Source: Vibrio maritimus
GTDB taxonomy: Bacteria > Pseudomonadota > Gammaproteobacteria > Enterobacterales > Vibrionaceae
Length of the DNA: 64,000 nt
Direction of reading: 5' to 3'
NCBI GenBank assembly: GCA_000755425.1
Contig: BBMT01000005.1
Span: 62,001-126,000, forward strand
Shown here: positions 1 through 11,035 of the stretch, one piece after another
Position numbering within the stretch: the first letter of the stretch is position 1
Layout: the number at the start of each line of letters is the position of its first letter
Notes under the pieces: generated by a model
The model's database searches: none
What the model was told of the DNA's origin: nothing
What the model saw: only the letters and a program-made list of their open reading frames with translations
Program-made: the position numbers and the translations under genes

Positions 1-1221
1 CTCAGGTAACAACCTCTCAGGATCGGCGCTAAAGGCCTCAAACAAATCCATAATGATCTGCTGTCCTTTGTACTCAAAAATCTGCACTCTTGGAACCTGA
101 ATTACAAACTGGCTAACGAACTGTTTGAGCACATCGAGCACCGCTGCCATCCCTTCTTCAAGATAGGCGTTATAAGCCAATAGCGGACTTTCAAATTGGC
201 TGTCTGGTACCGGCTCGACTCTAATACTGGTCAGTAGCGCATTAACGATGCCGCCAATGGCATCTTTGCGCTCATAATGCTTACCGGAGAACAATAGCTC
301 TGAGATAGAATCAATATTTTGGGTCAACCAGTTTGGCTCGAGATTTCTTAACGCCTCTGCTGCACTTTGCTGCCATCGCTGCTTATCAATAAGCTCCAGC
401 ACAATCGCATCTTCTAAATCATGGACGCCGTAAGCGATGTCGTCAGCGAGCTCCATAATGGAACAATCAAGCGACTTAAACCGAGTTTTACGATGACCTA
501 GTGGAGATGTCTGCTGCGCGCGCATGGTCTGAAATAGCGCCTTGTCGGGCGGGGTTAACGGCTGAAAAACCCAATCGAACTGTACCGAATCTTTATCGTA
601 GATACCTTTTGCAGGCGACCAGTCTTTGGCTTTTAACTGGCGCTGATTGGCCACCGTATGAGGCTGCTTGTCTGAGCGTGTCTGGCTGATAAACGCAGGG
701 TATTTTAAAAGCCCCAACAAGGCTCTTCGGGTTAGGTTCATTCCGTGGGCTTCAGTGTACGGCTCTAACTGGGTCACAATACGAAACGTTTGGGCATTAC
801 CCTCAAAGCCGCCGTATTCTCGCATCATGTAGTTCAGCGCGACTTCACCGCCATGGCCATAGGGTGGGTGACCAATGTCGTGCGCCAGACACAATGCTTC
901 GATTAACGCGTCGCTTGGCAGTAACTCTGCGAATTGTGGCTGCTTTTGCTTGAGCTGGGCCACGATGCCAGAGCCAATCTGTGCAGCCTCCAAAGAGTGG
1001 GTTAGTCGGGTACGATGAAAGTCATTCACGCCCGTGCCGTGAACCTGCGTTTTTGCTTGTAGGCGGCGAAATGCAGCGGAGTGAAGAATGCGCGCTCGGT
1101 CGCGCTGATAAGGGTCGCGATGGTCGTTGCGACGAAGCTTGTGCTCGTCACTGTGCCTGACCTGCCAGATATCCAGTGGCTCGAGAGAAATGGCGTTTGG
1201 GGCGTCAGTACCTAATGTCAT
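1..1221 (-). CDS. dgt: dGTP triphosphohydrolase-like protein (partial, cut by left edge)
   Basis: HD-superfamily deoxyguanosinetriphosphate triphosphohydrolase-like protein, which by family knowledge hydrolyses dGTP to deoxyguanosine and tripolyphosphate. The frame is open from the ATG at 1221 down to base 1 (407 codons), and the family runs to about 440 residues, so only the C-terminal tail is missing. Visible signatures are the N-terminal arginine-rich segment (RDPYQRDRARILHSAAFRR), the HD pair at about residues 114-115 inside LAHDIGHPPYGHGG, and an alpha-helical C-terminus. It lies 14 bp downstream of yfbR on the same strand, so two HD-domain nucleotide phosphohydrolases are adjacent and probably co-transcribed. 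No frameshift is seen. Which nucleotide this subfamily prefers cannot be read from sequence. Confidence 0.9.
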   Translation of the reverse strand, partial: MTLGTDAPNAISLEPLDIWQVRHSDEHKLRRNDHRDPYQRDRARILHSAAFRRLQAKTQVHGTGVNDFHRTRLTHSLEAAQIGSGIVAQLKQKQPQFAELLPSDALIEALCLAHDIGHPPYGHGGEVALNYMMREYGGFEGNAQTFRIVTQLEPYTEAHGMNLTRRALLGLLKYPAFISQTRSDKQPHTVANQRQLKAKDWSPAKGIYDKDSVQFDWVFQPLTPPDKALFQTMRAQQTSPLGHRKTRFKSLDCSIMELADDIAYGVHDLEDAIVLELIDKQRWQQSAAEALRNLEPNWLTQNIDSISELLFSGKHYERKDAIGGIVNALLTSIRVEPVPDSQFESPLLAYNAYLEEGMAAVLDVLKQFVSQFVIQVPRVQIFEYKGQQIIMDLFEAFSADPERLLPE

Positions 1222-1235
1222 GATCTCTCCTGGTG

Positions 1236-1820
1236 CTAGCTAATTTCGTCGAGTGACAACTCGAAGCTTGGCGCAAAGGTATGGAGAAAGTAATCCATCT
1301 CAGGCGTTTTACGCTCTTGTAGTGTTTCATCCAAGCGTTTCTTTGCGAGGGCGTACTCGTGATTACCTGCACTGAGTTCTTCAAGGCATTTGAGATACGC
1401 ACAGATAGAATCGGCTTGCTTCACTATTTGTGCGTCCTCTTCATGAGCGGCGTTAGAGATCAAAAACGGCTTGAAGTCTTCTTGAAACTCTTCCGGTAGA
1501 AGTGACAAAAGTTTGTGCTCTGCGGCGGCTTCTATCTTTTTGTATTCTTTGGCGATTTCTGGGTTGTAGTATTTGACTGGCGTGGGTAAGTCACCAGTTA
1601 ATACTTCACTGGTATCGTGGTACATCGCTAAAATCGCAATGCGTTCTGGATTAGTATTGCCACCGAATTTCTTGTTTTTGATGATGGCTAGTGCATGAGC
1701 GACAAAGGCGACTTGCAGGCTGTGTTCGGAGATATTTTCTGTCGAGACTGAGCGCATGAGAGGCCAACGCTGGATCAGTTTCATGCGAGCAAGATGAGCG
1801 AAAAAGTGACTTTCTTTCAT
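1236..1820 (-). CDS. yfbR: 5'-deoxynucleotidase YfbR
   Basis: HD-domain 5'-deoxyribonucleotidase of 194 residues, acting in the cytoplasm on deoxynucleoside 5'-monophosphates in dNTP pool control. The residues known from E. coli YfbR fall at identical numbers here: R18, H33, H68-D69 and D137. The ATG start is clear. It lies between alaA (upstream) and dgt (downstream) on the same strand; the alaA-yfbR pairing is also found in E. coli. The gene is intact. Confidence 0.95.
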   Translation of the reverse strand: MKESHFFAHLARMKLIQRWPLMRSVSTENISEHSLQVAFVAHALAIIKNKKFGGNTNPERIAILAMYHDTSEVLTGDLPTPVKYYNPEIAKEYKKIEAAAEHKLLSLLPEEFQEDFKPFLISNAAHEEDAQIVKQADSICAYLKCLEELSAGNHEYALAKKRLDETLQERKTPEMDYFLHTFAPSFELSLDEIS

Positions 1821-1902
1821 ACAACGTTTTCCCCTTAAATCCGCGCCCAGTAGAGGTTGGGCGCGTATTAAGAATAGGCTTTATTGTATCAATATGAAAG
1901 AG

Positions 1903-3116
1903 TTACTGGCTGTAGGTTGACAGGAACTTCTCAAATCGGCCAATGGCCATTTCTAGATCTTCGACGTGTGGTAGCGTCACAATTCTAAAGTGATCCGGTT
2001 TTGGCCAGTTAAAGCCAGTACCTTGAACCAGCAATACTTTTTCCTGCTTGAGGAAGTCGAGTACCATCTTCTGGTCGTCTTTGATGTTGTACATCTTAGT
2101 GTCGATTTTCGGGAACAGATACATCGCACCTTTAGGCTTAACACAAGTTATACCGGGCACTTGAGTGATTAACTCGTATGCTTTATCGCGCTGCTCAAGT
2201 AAGCGGCCGCCCGGTAAAATAAGCTCATTGATACTCTGATATCCACCTAACGCCGTTTGAATAGCATGCTGCATAGGTACGTTGGCGCAAAGACGCATCG
2301 ACGCCAGCATTTCAAGGCCAGCGATGTAGCCTGTTGCCATTTCCTTTGGTCCGGTCATGAACATCCAGCCGCCGCGGAAACCACAAACGCGATAAGACTT
2401 GGACAGACCGTTGAAGGTCATCACGAGCACATCTTCTGTTAATGTTGCGACCGAAGTGTGAGTCGCACCGTCATAAAGAACCTTATCGTAAATCTCGTCA
2501 GCAAAAATAATCAGTTTGTGCTGGCGAGCGATTTCGATGACTTCTAGTAGGAAATCACGGCTGTAGACGGCTCCGGTAGGGTTGTTCGGTTGATAAGAAC
2601 AATGCCGCGCGTTTTTGGCGTGATTTTCTTTTTGATGTCATCAAGATCCGGATACCAGTCCGCTTCTTCGTCACATAGGTAGTGTACTGGGTTACCGCCG
2701 GAAAGTGACACCGCAGCAGTCCACAGTGGGTAATCAGGAGCGGGAACTAACATTTCATCGCCGTTGTTTAACAACGCTTGCATCGCCATTACAATAAGCT
2801 CAGATACACCGTTACCAATGTAAACATCTTCAACGTCGAGACTACGAATGCCTTTGCGTTGGTAGTGTTGAACTACAGCTTTGCGAGCGGAGTATATACC
2901 TTTGGAGTCACAGTAACCTTGTGAAGTAGGCAGGTTTCTGATGACATCGACTAGAATTTCATCAGGGGCGTCAAAACCAAATGGGGCCGGGTTACCGATA
3001 TTGAGTTTCAGTATTTTATGTCCCTCTTCTTCCATGCGCTTAGCATGTTTGAGTACAGGACCCCTAATGTCGTAGCAGACATTATCGAGTTTTGACGACA
3101 TCCCGATATTTTTCAT
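1903..3116 (-). CDS. alaA: glutamate-pyruvate aminotransferase AlaA (frameshifted)
   Basis: PLP-dependent class I/II aminotransferase making alanine from pyruvate and glutamate. The N-terminal half reads from the ATG at 3116 to about 2590. The frame then shifts, and the rest, including the PLP-lysine region FNGLSKSYRVCGFRGGW, continues in another frame to 1903. The break is in the codons for the conserved NPNNPTGA loop, where plus-strand CGGGTT appears to have lost one G (about 2588). Restoring it gives 404 residues, matching E. coli AlaA (about 405). Probably a sequencing error rather than a decayed gene, since both halves are well conserved. Divergent from menF. Confidence 0.92.
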
Positions 3117-3344
3117 TGTTTAATTCCTAAAAATTCGATAATTTCTTTACTAAATTACACCAAATTGGCTTTTGAAAGAATAAAAATCTGATCAAAGTGG
3201 AAAATAAAGCACGCTGCCAAAAGGCGGAGATGTGAGCAGGTTGACATCATGAGCAATTAATCGCCTTGTGGCTTGATCTATAGGGTTGGTAGAAATAGAG
3301 TATTTCGTGTATATAGGAACAAATTTTAAGGTTATGAGGTTGAT

Positions 3345-4650
3345 TTGTCTCAGTTAACAACAGCTATCGCTCAACTTGTCAGCAAACTTGAAACTGCCCC
3401 ACAAGGTTGTAAACGACTGGAGCAAGACATTGAGGGACGTCCTAAGTCTCACTGTATTGACTGGCTGGAAGCGCAACCTCATTATCCTAAGTTTTATTGG
3501 CAATCTCGTGACACTCGTGAAGAGGTAGTGGCGCTTGGTCAATTACACACATTCTCTGAGGCGGCTCCCGCTTACACTATCTTGGCAGAAAATCAACGTG
3601 TTTGGGGTGGGCGTTCCTTCGATGGCCATACAGACAAAAATCGTCGCTGTATGTCAGCCTTTTTCTTCTTGCCGCAAATTGAGCTGATACGCTTTGATGA
3701 AAGCTGGCGTATTGCCGTCAACATCAGTATGAGCGTCGAAAAAGCAATAGCCGCACTTAAGCAACTGGTAATAGATGTTGCTGAATTGCCACCGCTTGCC
3801 ACGTCAATTTCGAGTCTAACTCACACTCCAAGCGAGCAGCAGTGGCATCAACTTGTTGGTGACGTGCTAACGGGCATTGAAAATAATCAGTTCAAGAAAG
3901 TCGTACTCGCGCGCAAAACCACGGTTGACGTCAAACAGCCGATTTCACCTGCACAATTGCTTAAAGCCAGTTATCGAGAAAATCATCATAGCTTCCATTT
4001 TATGATGGTGCTTTCCAAAGAGTTGGCATTTGTTGGCTCGACACCAGAGCGGCTCTATCGCCGAGTGGGTCAGCAACTTGAGACGGAAGCCTTAGCAGGC
4101 ACCATCGGACGCGGTGACAATGCCGCTGATGATATGAAGCTGGCTAACTGGCTGACGCAAGATGTGAAGAACATCAACGAGAACCAATACGTGGTTGATG
4201 ACATTTTGCAAAGCTTAGCACCTCATTCCAATGAGGTTCATTTAGAGCAAGAGCTTCGCTTAGTGCGCCTTCGCAAGGTGCAGCATTTAAAACGCAATAT
4301 TGTTGCCCAGTTAAACAAAGGCATCAACGCGGTGCAGTTACTGCAAGCACTCCAGCCGACAGCGGCGGTAGCGGCTTGCCTCGCAACGAAGCAATGGCGT
4401 TTATTGAACAAAGAGAGCCGTTCGCTCGGGGATGGTATGCAGCTCTGTGGGTTACTTAAGCCATGAACGTGCCGAGTTTTGTGTTGCTATTCGCAGCGCT
4501 CTGCTAATGAAAGATGAGGTTCAATTGTTTGCTGGCGCGGGCATTGTCCCGGGCTCAGTCGCTGAACACGAGTGGCAAGAGTTAGACAAGAAAATGTCGA
4601 CGCTGCTCAGCCTTATTTCTGATAACCCATCTCTTGGAGTGGCTTCATGA
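3345..4650 (+). CDS. menF: isochorismate synthase MenF (two frameshifts)
   Basis: Converts chorismate to isochorismate, the first committed step of menaquinone synthesis. The start is TTG at 3345: a GAGG Shine-Dalgarno lies 5 nt upstream, and the nearby ATG at 3334 runs into a stop. Chorismate-binding-domain motifs are present (FKKVVLARKTTV, ETEALAGTIGRG). Near the C-terminus two single G losses, at about 4373 (GCGGGC read as GCGGC) and about 4442 (GCAGGC read as GCAGC), shift the frame twice; the conserved RNEAMAFIEQREPFARGWYA segment lies between them in the third frame. Corrected length is 435 residues (E. coli 431). The TGA overlaps the menD ATG as ATGA. Confidence 0.93.
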
Positions 4651-6364
4651 GCCAACATCAAGCAGCCCTCAATCGCGTTTGGACACAAGTATTACTGGAA
4701 GAATGTTACCGCCAAGGCGTAAGACATGTTTGTATTGCTCCAGGTTCACGCTCAACGCCGCTCACTTTAGAGGCGGTTGAACATTCAGGACTCACGATTC
4801 ACACGCATTTTGATGAGCGTGGTCTAGGCTTTTTCGCGTTGGGGCTTGCTAAAAGTACGCAAAGCCCAGTGGCCGTTATCGTCACGTCTGGTACCGCTGT
4901 GGCGAACTTATTGCCGGCGGTGGCAGAATCTAAACTTACCAAAGAACCACTGATATTGCTCACGTCCGACAGGCCTATTGAGCTTGTGGGCTGCGGTGCT
5001 AACCAAGCTATTGAGCAAACTGGAATTTTCTCTTCACATGTCAATCATGCGCTTGATTTGCCTTCACCGTCGACACAAGTGCGTTTGTCATGGCTTCTCA
5101 CCTCCATCGATTATGCTTTCGCTGAGCAGAAACTGCGTGGCGGTAGTATTCATATTAACTGTCCCTTCCCGGAGCCTCTTTATGGTGGGGAAGATAAAAC
5201 AGTATTTGCCGACTACCTAGCCGGCGTAGGTGCGTGGCAAGCGAGCGGTGATTGCTTCTCTGGTTTCACAGAAAATAGGCTGAATGACTTCGCTCAAGAT
5301 TCAAAGTCACTTAATTTTGCTGCTCGCAAAGGCGTTATTGTTGTCGGTAGCGTTCGTCTTGCGGAAGCCAAACAGGCGCTAGCGCTTGCCAATCAACTCG
5401 GTTGGCCTGTGCTTTGCGATCCCCAATCTGGCGTGAGTGAGCGTTGGCAGCGTTACGATATTTGGCTGCAAAACAAAGCGGCCAGTGATGCCCTGGCGCA
5501 GGCTGATTTTATTTTGCAGGTCGGGTCGAGACTGGTGTCCAAGCGACTGTTAAGCTGGATTGATCACCAAGTCGAAGCTGGGGGCGAGTACGTATTACTT
5601 GCTCCCGTTCTTGATAGGCTAAATCCAAGTCACCTCAGACAAAAGCACCTTTGTGTCAACGTTAAGGATTGGCTGAGTGCGGCATTAAAAACGCTTCCAC
5701 AATCTCAGTATTCAGGCTGGGCAGAGGCACTCATCGATGCTCCCAATGCGGTGAGGTCGAAGCTTCTTAGCACGCCACATTTAACTGAGTTTGATGTGGC
5801 GAGAAGTATTGAGACGCTGCCAGACAGTGTGGACTTGTTTATCGGTAACAGCTTGATTGTACGCCTGGTTGATATGCTGACATCGATGCCCTCGATTGAA
5901 ACTTACAGTAATCGCGGTGCCTCGGGAATCGATGGTCTGGTGGCAACGGCAGCGGGTGTGCAAAAGGGGAGTGAGCGCTCTCTAGTTCTGTATATCGGTG
6001 ATACCTCACTACTTTACGATATGAATTCGTTGGCTCTGTTTTCACATGCTGATAAGCCATGTGTGATTGTCGTGACCAATAATGATGGCGGCGCTATTTT
6101 TGACATGCTTCCCGCGCCTTCAGAGCAAAAGTCACAGTATTATCAAATGCCTCACGGCTACCAGTTCCATCATGCTGCGGCGCAATTTGGTCTGCACTAT
6201 CATGCGCCACAAGAGAAATCTGAATTAGAGTCTGCTGTGGCTCACCATCTCTCTCAGGGTGAAGGTACTTTGCTATTAGAAGTGACCACTCAACCTCACG
6301 AAGTTGGGAGATGATTCGCCAGCTTGGACAAAGCGTGGCTAATGACTATAACTATGGCCTATGA
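4647..6364 (+). CDS. menD: SEPHCHC synthase MenD (frameshift near C-terminus)
   Basis: Thiamine-diphosphate enzyme joining 2-oxoglutarate-derived succinic semialdehyde to isochorismate in menaquinone synthesis. The N-terminal half carries PGSRSTPLTLEAV and the TPP glutamate region, and the C-terminal half the GDTSLLYDMN...NNDGG cofactor motif (about residues 450-475). The uncorrected frame stops at 6314. Restoring one G in the run at about 6307 (GTTGGGG-GAG) gives a tail reading EVGEMIRQLGQSVANDYNYGL and a stop at 6362-6364 that overlaps the menH ATG as ATGA, exactly like the menF-menD junction. Corrected length is 572 residues, normal for the family. Confidence 0.94.
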
Positions 6365-7227
6365 CATCCAACATGTCTGAGTTTGAACGATTAGCGTATC
6401 GCTATATACCCGCTCACTCATCGCCTGAAGCGCCTTTGGTGGTGTTTGCTCACGGTTTTTTGGGGGCAGGTGATGACTGGGATGCGGTAAATCAAGCGCT
6501 ACCTGAATATCACCAGTTGACGATTGATCTTCCTGGACACGGAAAAAGTTGCCTCGTTCAAGGCGTAAGTTTTGATCAAGTTTGCAGAATGATCACGGCG
6601 ACAATACTAGACTGTATTCAAGCACATAAATTGAGTGCAACAGTGCCGGTTTGCTTGGTTGGTTACTCACTTGGCGCACGCCTTTTGATGTATTTGATGA
6701 CCAAACACCGTACGACAAACGAAACAATTAACGAACTCAATATTAGTGGCTTAGTGATTGAAGGGGGCAATTTTGGCTTGCCTGACGATGAGCAAAAAGC
6801 CGCGCGTTGGCTTAGTGATAGCCAATGGGCTCAGCGCTTTGAGCAGGAAGAGATTAGCGTGGTTTTGGCCGATTGGTATCAGCAAACGGTGTTTTCCTCA
6901 CTAAATCATGAGCAAAGACAACTTTTGATTGCTAAGCGCAGTGTTAACCTTGGGAGTGCATTGAGCGACATGTTGCTCGCCACGTCATTGGCGAAGCAGC
7001 CTGACTTACTCCCGAGCGTGAAAACATTGTTGTTCTCAAAACATCGCAAACCACTCTATGTCTGTGGTGAGTTCGATAACAAATTTACTCAGCTTGCCGT
7101 TGGTAGTGGGCTCGATTATGAACCTATTGCCAGAGCAGGCCACAACGTACACAAAGAGCAGCCTGTGGCTTTTGCCTCGCGGCTGCGCACTTATCTAGAA
7201 CAAATGAGCTCTGGCTCAGAAAAATAG
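6361..7227 (+). CDS. menH: SHCHC synthase MenH (alpha/beta hydrolase fold)
   Basis: Alpha/beta-hydrolase-fold lyase releasing pyruvate from SEPHCHC to give SHCHC in menaquinone synthesis. The full triad is visible: nucleophile S103 in GYSLGAR, D239 in GEFDNKF and H261 in AGHNVHKE; HGFLG at residues 31-35 forms the oxyanion region. At 288 residues it is slightly longer than E. coli MenH (252). The ATG at 6361 overlaps the corrected menD stop, implying translational coupling. menB follows 12 bp downstream. Intact. Confidence 0.93.
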   Translation: MTSNMSEFERLAYRYIPAHSSPEAPLVVFAHGFLGAGDDWDAVNQALPEYHQLTIDLPGHGKSCLVQGVSFDQVCRMITATILDCIQAHKLSATVPVCLVGYSLGARLLMYLMTKHRTTNETINELNISGLVIEGGNFGLPDDEQKAARWLSDSQWAQRFEQEEISVVLADWYQQTVFSSLNHEQRQLLIAKRSVNLGSALSDMLLATSLAKQPDLLPSVKTLLFSKHRKPLYVCGEFDNKFTQLAVGSGLDYEPIARAGHNVHKEQPVAFASRLRTYLEQMSSGSEK

Positions 7228-7239
7228 TTGGAATAGATC

Positions 7240-8105
7240 ATGGCTAAAACCGTTGGATTAACAGAAGAAGAGCTATACGCACCCGTTGATTGGCTGATGT
7301 AACCGGTGACTTTGAAGAGATCACCTATCACAAGTCAAAAGATGGTATTGCAAAAATCACCATAGCTCGCCCACAAGTACACAATGCGTTCACGCCACGT
7401 ACCGTCAACGAAATGATCAAAGCGCTAGCGGATGCACGCTACGATGAAAGTGTTGGCGTTATCATCCTAACCGGCCTTGGTGAGAAAGCGTTCTGCTCTG
7501 GTGGTGATCAGAGCGTTCGTGGCGACTACGGCGGCTACCAAGATGATTCAGGCACTCACCACTTGAATGTATTGGATTTCCAGCGTCAGATCCGTACTTG
7601 TCCAAAACCTGTGATTGCATCAGTAGCGGGCTGGGCTGTTGGTGGTGGCCACGTACTGCACATGATGTGTGACCTAACGATTGCCGCAGATAATGCACAA
7701 TTTGGTCAAACTGGACCAAAAGTTGGCTCATTTGATGGTGGTTGGGGCGCGTCCTACATGGCGCGTATCGTTGGCCAGAAGAAAGCTCGTGAGATTTGGT
7801 TCCTATGTCGTTTCTACGACGCACAAGAAGCTGTGGATATGGGACTGGTTAACACCGTTGTGCCACTTGCGGATCTTGAGAAGGAAACCGTACGCTGGTG
7901 TCGTGAAGTTCTTCAACACAGCCCAATGGCGCTTCGCTGCCTGAAAGCGGCACTGAATGCTGACTGTGATGGTCAAGCAGGTCTTCAGGAGCTAGCGGGT
8001 AACGCAACCATGATGTTCTACATGACAGAAGAAGGTCAGGAAGGTCGCAACGCGTTTAACGAAAAACGTCGCCCTGACTTTGACAAGTTCCCAAGAAACC
8101 CATAA
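7240..8105 (+). CDS. menB: 1,4-dihydroxy-2-naphthoyl-CoA synthase MenB (frameshift near N-terminus)
   Basis: Crotonase-fold enzyme closing the second ring of the naphthoquinone from O-succinylbenzoyl-CoA. The true start is the ATG at 7240 ([18 protein letters not shown]). One G is missing at about 7292 (TGGGCT read as TGGCT), after which the protein continues in another frame as [15 protein letters not shown]. Corrected length is 288 residues (E. coli 285). Crotonase motifs are [13 protein letters not shown], the oxyanion [15 protein letters not shown] and [15 protein letters not shown]. Same operon as menH. Its 3' side carries a GC-rich hairpin at 8120-8137. Confidence 0.94.
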
Positions 8106-8119
8106 TTCACACATGTAAT

Positions 8120-8137
8120 GGCTGCCTTTTGGCAGCC
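8120..8137 (+). terminator. hairpin after menB
   Basis: GGCTGCC-tttt-GGCAGCC forms a 7-bp stem with a 4-nt loop just after menB. The following sequence (TATTTACG) is only weakly T-rich, so this may be a partial terminator or an RNA-processing/stability element inside the men operon. Confidence 0.4.
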
Positions 8138-8301
8138 TATTTACGTTTGGTAGCGGCTGGTTGAGAGAGCGCTCAATATAGTGCATGAATACCATTTTTG
8201 GGGAACTCTTAGCCCATGCCGCGGCCTAACCCGGTGTATTGTTCATAGTCACTGTTCTTCTCGAGGTGGCTGTGATGACTTCTTATGAAGTAGGAACGAC
8301 C

Positions 8302-9306
8302 ATGAGACAAGCAAAACTCTATCGCTACTGTCTGCCTATGGACAGCGGTGTTATTCTTCGTGAGCAAAAGCTCACTGCTAGGGAAGGGTGGGTTGTAGAA
8401 CTCAGTGACAACGGCAGCGTTGCATTGGGTGAAATCGCCCCGTTACCTGGATTCAGTCAAGAGTCGCTCGAAGCGGCTGGCGTTCAAGCTCAAGCCCAAC
8501 TCGAATTATGGGTTCACCATCAACCGACCGATATCGAGAGCTGTTACCCATCGGTGGCGTTTGGCCTCTCAGCTGCGTTGCTAGAGCTCGACGGTAAGCT
8601 ACCTGCGGAAGGTAACTATCGCGCAGCGCCATTATGCAGTGGTGATCCAGACGAGCTGATCCCTAAGCTCAATAACATGCAAGGAAAGAAAGTCGCCAAG
8701 ATCAAGGTTGGCCTTTACGAGGCTATACGTGATGGGATGATTGTTAGCCTATTGCTAGAGTCGATACCAGACCTCACATTAAGGCTCGATGCGAACCGCT
8801 CTTGGACGCTAGAAAAAGCCAAACAGTTCGCTAAATATGTCGCGCCATCGCTCAGACAGCGTATTGCCTTTATCGAGGAACCTTGCCAGCAACCTGGTGA
8901 CAGCGTGTCATTCGCGATTGATACTGGTATTGCTATTGCTTGGGATGAAACCTTGCAAGCTTCTGTTCACCAAAGTGATTTCGCCGTTAAACATCTTACT
9001 GGCGTGAAAGCACTTATTATAAAACCGACCTTAGTTGGCAGCATCGACAAGTGTATGGCGTTGGTCGAAGAAGCAAAAGCGCATGCCATTCAAGTGGTGA
9101 TAAGCTCTAGCCTTGAATCGAGTGTCGGACTTGGGCAGCTTGCACGACTGGCAAATTGGCTCAATCCAGAAGAAACACCAGGGCTGGATACGATGCAGTT
9201 ATTTGGCGCTCAGCTTGAAACGCCATGGCCTGGATGTTTGCTGCCGGTGCAAACGCTGGCAGAGCAAACCTTGTATTGGCAGTCACATGTCGATAATGAG
9301 GCTTAA
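8302..9306 (+). CDS. menC: o-succinylbenzoate synthase MenC
   Basis: Enolase-superfamily dehydratase converting SHCHC to o-succinylbenzoate. The start is placed at the ATG at 8302 (MRQAKLYRYCLPM), which has AGGA about 7 nt upstream; an in-frame extension to 8239 does not resemble the family. Family landmarks: the catalytic lysine in AKIKVGLYE, metal ligands in LRLDANRSW, FIEEPC and IAWDETL, and the second catalytic lysine in ALIIKPTLVG. About 334 residues (E. coli 320). The stop TAA shares one base with the menE ATG at 9306. Intact. Confidence 0.93.
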   Translation: MRQAKLYRYCLPMDSGVILREQKLTAREGWVVELSDNGSVALGEIAPLPGFSQESLEAAGVQAQAQLELWVHHQPTDIESCYPSVAFGLSAALLELDGKLPAEGNYRAAPLCSGDPDELIPKLNNMQGKKVAKIKVGLYEAIRDGMIVSLLLESIPDLTLRLDANRSWTLEKAKQFAKYVAPSLRQRIAFIEEPCQQPGDSVSFAIDTGIAIAWDETLQASVHQSDFAVKHLTGVKALIIKPTLVGSIDKCMALVEEAKAHAIQVVISSSLESSVGLGQLARLANWLNPEETPGLDTMQLFGAQLETPWPGCLLPVQTLAEQTLYWQSHVDNEA

Positions 9307-10741
9307 TGACGTCCGTTAATCCACCGCTCCCTCTTTGGGAGCATTGGGCGCAGCTCACTCCGGACAAGATTGCGATTAAAAACGGAGCCCACGCTATGAC
9401 GTGGCGTGAGCTTTGTGAGCACATTCAATCACTTGGCCAATGCTTAGTTGAGCAAGAATTAGCACCTGGTGATGTCGTATGTCTTGTCGGCAGAGCTGAG
9501 CAGAGCTTGGTACTTCGTTATCTCGCCTGTCTCGCTCAGGGCGTTATTCCTGCCTTACTCAGTGACCAATCCAAGTCTCAGTTTATTACTAAGTTTGATA
9601 CCTTGTATCGTACTAATGAGCCGGCGAATGTCTGGGGTAACTGTCAATGGGATGAGTTAACGGCTCAGCGTGATGAGCTTGAACTCTATCGCATCGAAAG
9701 ATCCGATGATGACTTTTCCAAAGCGGGCTCACAGCCAACGAATGCCATTGAGATGACCGAACCCGTAGTCTCGATTGTCTTTACTTCTGGCTCAACGGGA
9801 CGACCTAAAGCCGTCGCTCATCGTGCATCTAATCATCTCGCATCGGCAGAGGGGTTATTGCAGCGCTTTCCCTTTACCGCTGATGACTCATGGCTGCTTA
9901 GCTACCCATGTTCCATGTCTCTGGGCTGGCCATTGTTTGGCGCTGGCTAACGGTAGGTGCAACGCTCAATATTGCTTCTGGAAACTTTGCAGAAGATATT
10001 GCCAATGTCACCCATGCTTCACTCGTTGCCACTCAGCTTAAGCGAATCATTGATAATCAGTGGCCGACCTCACTAAAACGAGTATTGCTTGGTGGCAGTC
10101 ATATTGCTCATAAATTAGTGGAAAGTGCAGAGGCTCGTGGGATTGAGTCTTGGATGGGCTATGGCATGACAGAAACCGCGTCAACGGTGACCGCAAAGCG
10201 TGTCGATAAGATTGCTTCTTCTGGTACTCTACTGCCACATCGAACGCTAAAAGTAGAAAATGAGCGTATCTATGTTGCGGGTGACACTCTTGCTAGTGGC
10301 TACTTTGTGCAAGGAAAAATTAGCCCGCTTATGTTGGAGTCAGGTTGGTTCGATACCAAAGATCTTGGCTGCTGGAATACACAGCAAGAGCTGTGCGTTA
10401 TCGGCCGCGCTGACAACCTGTTTATTTCCGGCGGTGAGAATGTTCACTGTGAAGAGGTCGAAGCGGCACTCAATAGTTTGAGCTTTATCAGCCAAGCAAT
10501 GGTGGTGCCTGTTGAGGATGAAGAGTTTGGTGTACGATGTGTGGCTGTCGTGCAGGCAACGAGTAAACCTGAGCTTAGCAAAATGCGTGAGCAACTCGCC
10601 CCTCTATTGGCAAAATTCAAACACCCAATTGGCTACTTCTTAATGCCAAATCAACTGACCTCATCCGGAATTAAAGTCGCTCGTCGAGACGTCAAACAGT
10701 GGCTTGCTGGCATTCAGTCGGATTTTATTGTTATTTCATAG
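9306..10741 (+). CDS. menE: o-succinylbenzoate-CoA ligase MenE (frameshifted)
   Basis: ANL-superfamily acyl-CoA synthetase activating o-succinylbenzoate with ATP and CoA. The AMP-binding P-loop FTSGSTGRPKAVAH lies in the first frame. The A5-type motif YGMTETAST, the hinge region GRADNLFISGGENVH and the C-terminal lysine region SSGIKVARRDV lie in the second. The break is at about 9902, where one C is missing (AGCCTACCCATG read as AGCTACCCATG), just before the PMFHVSGLAIVWRW segment. Corrected length is about 478 residues. Last gene of menFDHBCE. Confidence 0.93.
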
Positions 10742-10819
10742 TCCAAATCGGCATTGTTCATTCCAAGCTTGGGTCACCATAATAGCCACTATTGAATTGG
10801 CTATGTGAGACTGAAGGGA

Positions 10820-11023
10820 ATGAACAAGCTATTAATGGTCGCGATAGGATTGCAGATAGGTCTTGCATTAACCTCTGACGGATTGCCACAAGCACTTGCG
10901 GAGTTAACGGCCTTTTTGCTCACAGCGACACTGTATTTAAATCACAAGAAGTCAAAGTTGGCCTCTAGTTCAAACAAGAGCGCTCTATCACCTTCCACTG
11001 ATATCAACAACACCAGTGTTTAA
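10820..11023 (+). CDS. small hypothetical protein with hydrophobic N-terminus
   Basis: Short ORF of about 67 residues following menE on the same strand. The first 40 residues contain two hydrophobic stretches (LLMVAIGLQIGLAL and LAELTAFLLTATLYL), then a lysine- and serine-rich tail, so a small inner-membrane protein is possible. The start is uncertain: ATG 10820 has AGGGA immediately adjacent, which is too close for a good ribosome site, and GTG 10805 is the alternative. No family recognised. It may be a passenger of the men transcript. Confidence 0.4.
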   Translation: MNKLLMVAIGLQIGLALTSDGLPQALAELTAFLLTATLYLNHKKSKLASSSNKSALSPSTDINNTSV

Positions 11024-11035
11024 TTAAATGTCGCC

